A stretch of 13,510 bases of DNA from CAYNCE01 sp964522515 (GTDB lineage: Bacteria > Patescibacteriota > Patescibacteriia > UBA2196). This document shows, piece after piece, positions 11,912 to 13,510 of this stretch. The stretch spans positions 1-13,510 of the forward strand of contig CAZFWC010000016.1 of NCBI GenBank assembly GCA_964522515.1, read 5' to 3'. A program made the translations under genes and the position numbers. Under the pieces are notes generated by a model. It did not search any database and had not been told where the DNA came from. It was given only the letters and a program-made list of their open reading frames with translations. How positions within the stretch are numbered: the stretch's first letter is position 1; the number at the start of each line of letters is the position of its first letter.

Positions 11912-13126
11912 CTAGAGTGTCAAATTTGGATCTGCTTTTAAATTTAATGTGTTTTTATGATTTAATGTTTTCTGTGTTTTAGTAATCTGAAAATATCCCG
12001 CAACAGCAATCATTGTTGCGTTGTCTCCAGTAAATTTTAATTCTGGAATAAATATTTTTGTTTTATCTCCCCTCATTTTTAAGGAGGGGCTGGGGGTGGT
12101 TAATTTTTCAATTTTTTCCTGCAATTGTTTTCTTAATTCCGTATTTGCAGACACACCGCCACCAAGCAAAAAAGATTTTGGTTTATGTTTTTTAATTGCT
12201 CGCAAAGTTTTTGAAATTAAAACATCAATACAAGCTTGTTGAAAACTAGCGCACAAATCATTTATATTTTGTTTTGTTTTTTTAAATTTTCTATCTTGTG
12301 TTAAATATAAAACAGCAGTTTTTAATCCAGAAAAAGAAAAATTAAAATTTTGTTGTTGAATCATTGGACGAGGCAATTTAAATTTATTTTTGTCGCCTTT
12401 TGTCGCGTGGTTAGAAATAATTGGTCCGCCTGGGTAACCTAAATCTAAAATTTTTGCTACTTTATCAAATGCTTCGCCAACTGCGTCATCTTGAGTTTCC
12501 CCAATAATTTTAAAATTTACCCTGTCAAATTTCGCCAGAGGCGAACCAGCTTTGCTGGATTTGACAGGGTGAATTTTATTTTTAATTAAAACCAACATTG
12601 TGTGTCCCCCAGAAACAATCAAGCCAACAGCTGGATATTTAATTACACTTGAGTGCCTGTCCGCCGTAGTCCAGTAGGATTTTTTAGAGGCGAAGGAGGG
12701 TTGGCGCAGATGATTTACTAGCAAATGCGCGGCTAAATGATTAACTGGAATTAAGGGTTTGTTTAAAACGAAAGCTAGCATTTTTGCTGTTTCAACTCCA
12801 ACAATCAGCGAAGTTACTAAACCAGGACCTTGTGTAACAGCGATTTGATCAATATCTTTCAATTTAATTTTTGCTTGTTTTAAAGACTCATCAATCACTG
12901 GTAAAATCATTTCCATTTGCATTCGCGCCGCAACTTCTGGAACAATCCCGCCGTATTTTGCGTGCGTTTTAACCTGGGAAGAAACAATATTTGAAAGCAA
13001 ATTAAACTTTACCCTGTCAAATAATCCTGAGACTTCGGGATTCGGCTTCGCCGATTTGACAGGGTGAATTTCTAAAACCGCGACTGCTGTTTCGTCACAA
13101 CTTGTTTCAATTCCTAATATTTTCAT
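11912..13126 (-). CDS. tsaD: TsaD, t6A threonylcarbamoyltransferase, with four insertions
   Basis: Transfers threonylcarbamoyl to A37 of tRNAs reading ANN codons. Start chosen at 13126 (MKILGIETSCDETAVAV), the family N-terminus; an in-frame ATG at 13162 adds 12 extra residues. Landmarks: THAKYGGIVPEVAAR, the metal-binding NHLAAH (H130, H134), LIVSGGHT at 169-176, GETQDDAVGEAFDKV, YPGGP, FSFSGLKTAV, LLGGGVSAN and TGDNATMIA (D338). At 404 residues it is about 70 longer than usual. Four in-frame insertions account for this: 20-41 and 195-215 (both IHPVKS...FDRV, one family), about 140-162 (PSFASKKSYWTTADR) and 302-314 (LTTPSPSLKMRG). All lie between conserved motifs, none destroys a catalytic residue, so activity is plausible. 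Confidence 0.95.
   Translation of the reverse strand: MKILGIETSCDETAVAVLEIHPVKSAKPNPEVSGLFDRVKFNLLSNIVSSQVKTHAKYGGIVPEVAARMQMEMILPVIDESLKQAKIKLKDIDQIAVTQGPGLVTSLIVGVETAKMLAFVLNKPLIPVNHLAAHLLVNHLRQPSFASKKSYWTTADRHSSVIKYPAVGLIVSGGHTMLVLIKNKIHPVKSSKAGSPLAKFDRVNFKIIGETQDDAVGEAFDKVAKILDLGYPGGPIISNHATKGDKNKFKLPRPMIQQQNFNFSFSGLKTAVLYLTQDRKFKKTKQNINDLCASFQQACIDVLISKTLRAIKKHKPKSFLLGGGVSANTELRKQLQEKIEKLTTPSPSLKMRGDKTKIFIPELKFTGDNATMIAVAGYFQITKTQKTLNHKNTLNLKADPNLTL
12066..12103 (-). repeat. CCCCTCCTT-palindrome element inside tsaD
   Basis: On the minus strand TTAACCACCCCCAGCCCC then TCCTTAAAAATGAGGGGAGA. It is read as LTTPSPSLKMRG, the same frame and peptide as in folD. Confidence 0.9.
12519..12570. 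repeat. ACCCTGTCAAAT inverted-repeat element in tsaD, copy B
   Basis: Perfect 12-bp terminal inverted repeats ACCCTGTCAAAT and ATTTGACAGGGT; nearly matching flanks extend them further. 52 bp between outer ends. Read as IHPVKSSKAGSPLAKFDRVNF (residues 195-215, written here with its flanks). Confidence 0.92.
12660..12697. repeat. TCCGCCGTAGTCC element inside tsaD
   Basis: Shares CCGCCGTAGTCCAGTAGG then ATTTTTTAG, inverted, with the element at 9922-9970. Read on the minus strand as PSFASKKSYWTTADR. Confidence 0.85.
13011..13065. repeat. ACCCTGTCAAAT inverted-repeat element in tsaD, copy A
   Basis: Same perfect 12-bp inverted termini as 12519-12570, with a different interior and 3 bp longer (55 bp). 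Read in the same frame as IHPVKSAKPN...GLFDRVKF, residues 20-41. Confidence 0.92.
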
Positions 13127-13211
13127 ATAATTAAATGTAGCTGATTTTAAATTTTTTTTCAAACAAAAAATATTTGCTAAATTTAAATATTTTTGTTATT
13201 TTAATAATAAT

Positions 13212-13286
13212 GGCCTGGTAGCCAAGCGGCTAAGGCGCTGGTTTGCAAAACCAATATCACGGGTTCGATTCCCGTCCAGGCCTCCA
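13212..13286 (+). tRNA. tRNA-Cys (anticodon GCA)
   Basis: Acceptor GGCCTGG/CCAGGCC, discriminator T as typical of tRNA-Cys, encoded CCA. Anticodon stem CTGGT/ACCAA (last pair not Watson-Crick) with loop TTGCAAA, T arm ACGGG/CCCGT around TTCGATT. It is divergent from tsaD across 85 bp. Confidence 0.95.
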
Positions 13287-13293
13287 GTTTTTT

Positions 13294-13330
13294 GGAGAGG
13301 TGTCCCGAGTACTCGGGATTGAATGGGGCA
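13294..13330 (+). pseudogene. tRNA-Ser 5' fragment carrying a palindrome
   Basis: GGAGAGGTG (13294-13302) equals the first 9 nt of the intact tRNA-Ser at 13372, and TTGAATGGGGCA (13319-13330) matches its TTGAACGGGGCA at 11 of 12 positions. Between them TCCCGAGTACTCGGGA takes the place of part of the D arm. The fragment then ends in a T run. It cannot form a tRNA. Confidence 0.75.
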
Positions 13331-13371
13331 TTTTTTAATTTCAAATTTTACTAGCTAGTTATTTTTATTTT

Positions 13372-13461
<90 letters not shown>

Positions 13462-13497
13462 AGTTTTACATTCAGCGAAATTGAAAGAAGTTGCCTC

Positions 13498-13510
13498 GGC
13501 GCAAAGCGCC
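13498..13510. repeat. GGCGC hairpin at the window edge
   Basis: GGCGC-AAA-GCGCC, GC-rich against an AT-rich background, at the very end of the window. It may be the start of another palindromic element, cut off here. Confidence 0.35.

Overview
The window is AT-rich DNA that most resembles a small-genome bacterium of the Candidate Phyla Radiation (Patescibacteria). This is inferred from the very low GC, the compact single-copy housekeeping genes, a lone GIY-YIG mini-nuclease of a type common in that group, and start codons that mostly sit in an AAAATATG context without a Shine-Dalgarno. TGA is used as a stop, so the code is standard.

Layout: (1) 27-180, tRNA-Lys(CTT) and tRNA-Arg(TCG), minus strand. 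(2) 208-3511, a UvrA excision-repair gene broken into two ORFs of 497 and 442 codons, separated by about 480 bp that carry an unrelated SD-led gene on the opposite strand, its terminator and a dispersed repeat. (3) 3600-5034, an unannotated 54-codon gene, rnc (RNase III) and rpsO (S15), minus strand. (4) 5164-5746, a tRNA-Arg(TCT) locus in which a broken tRNA copy is interrupted by four 27-bp hairpin repeats in the anticodon loop and a 27-nt hairpin in the T-loop, then runs into a GIY-YIG nuclease gene, followed by an intact copy of the same tRNA. (5) 5774-9111, a plus-strand run of a Na+/Ca2+-exchanger-like antiporter, glyA and folD. (6) 9197-10300, a membrane-anchored DsbA-like thioredoxin and a glutaredoxin, minus strand. 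(7) 10423-11110, two small unknown genes. (8) 11301-13126, tsaD and tsaE of tRNA t6A synthesis, minus strand. (9) 13212-13461, tRNA-Cys(GCA), a palindrome-invaded tRNA-Ser fragment, and intact tRNA-Ser(GCT).

The unifying theme is invasion by short palindromic elements. At least eight families (about 16-92 bp) are visible, many present twice or more in the window. They lie between genes, inside tRNA copies and in frame inside conserved proteins: glyA (two copies of one 77-bp element), tsaD (four insertions, two from one family), tsaE and folD. The excess length of GlyA, TsaD and TsaE over their families is almost exactly explained by these insertions. Three arrays of five 7-bp units sit at the glyA/folD junction and inside folD. 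The arrangement recalls Rickettsia palindromic elements, but with several unrelated families at once and with tRNA genes also targeted. Function and mobility are inferences from sequence pattern only.
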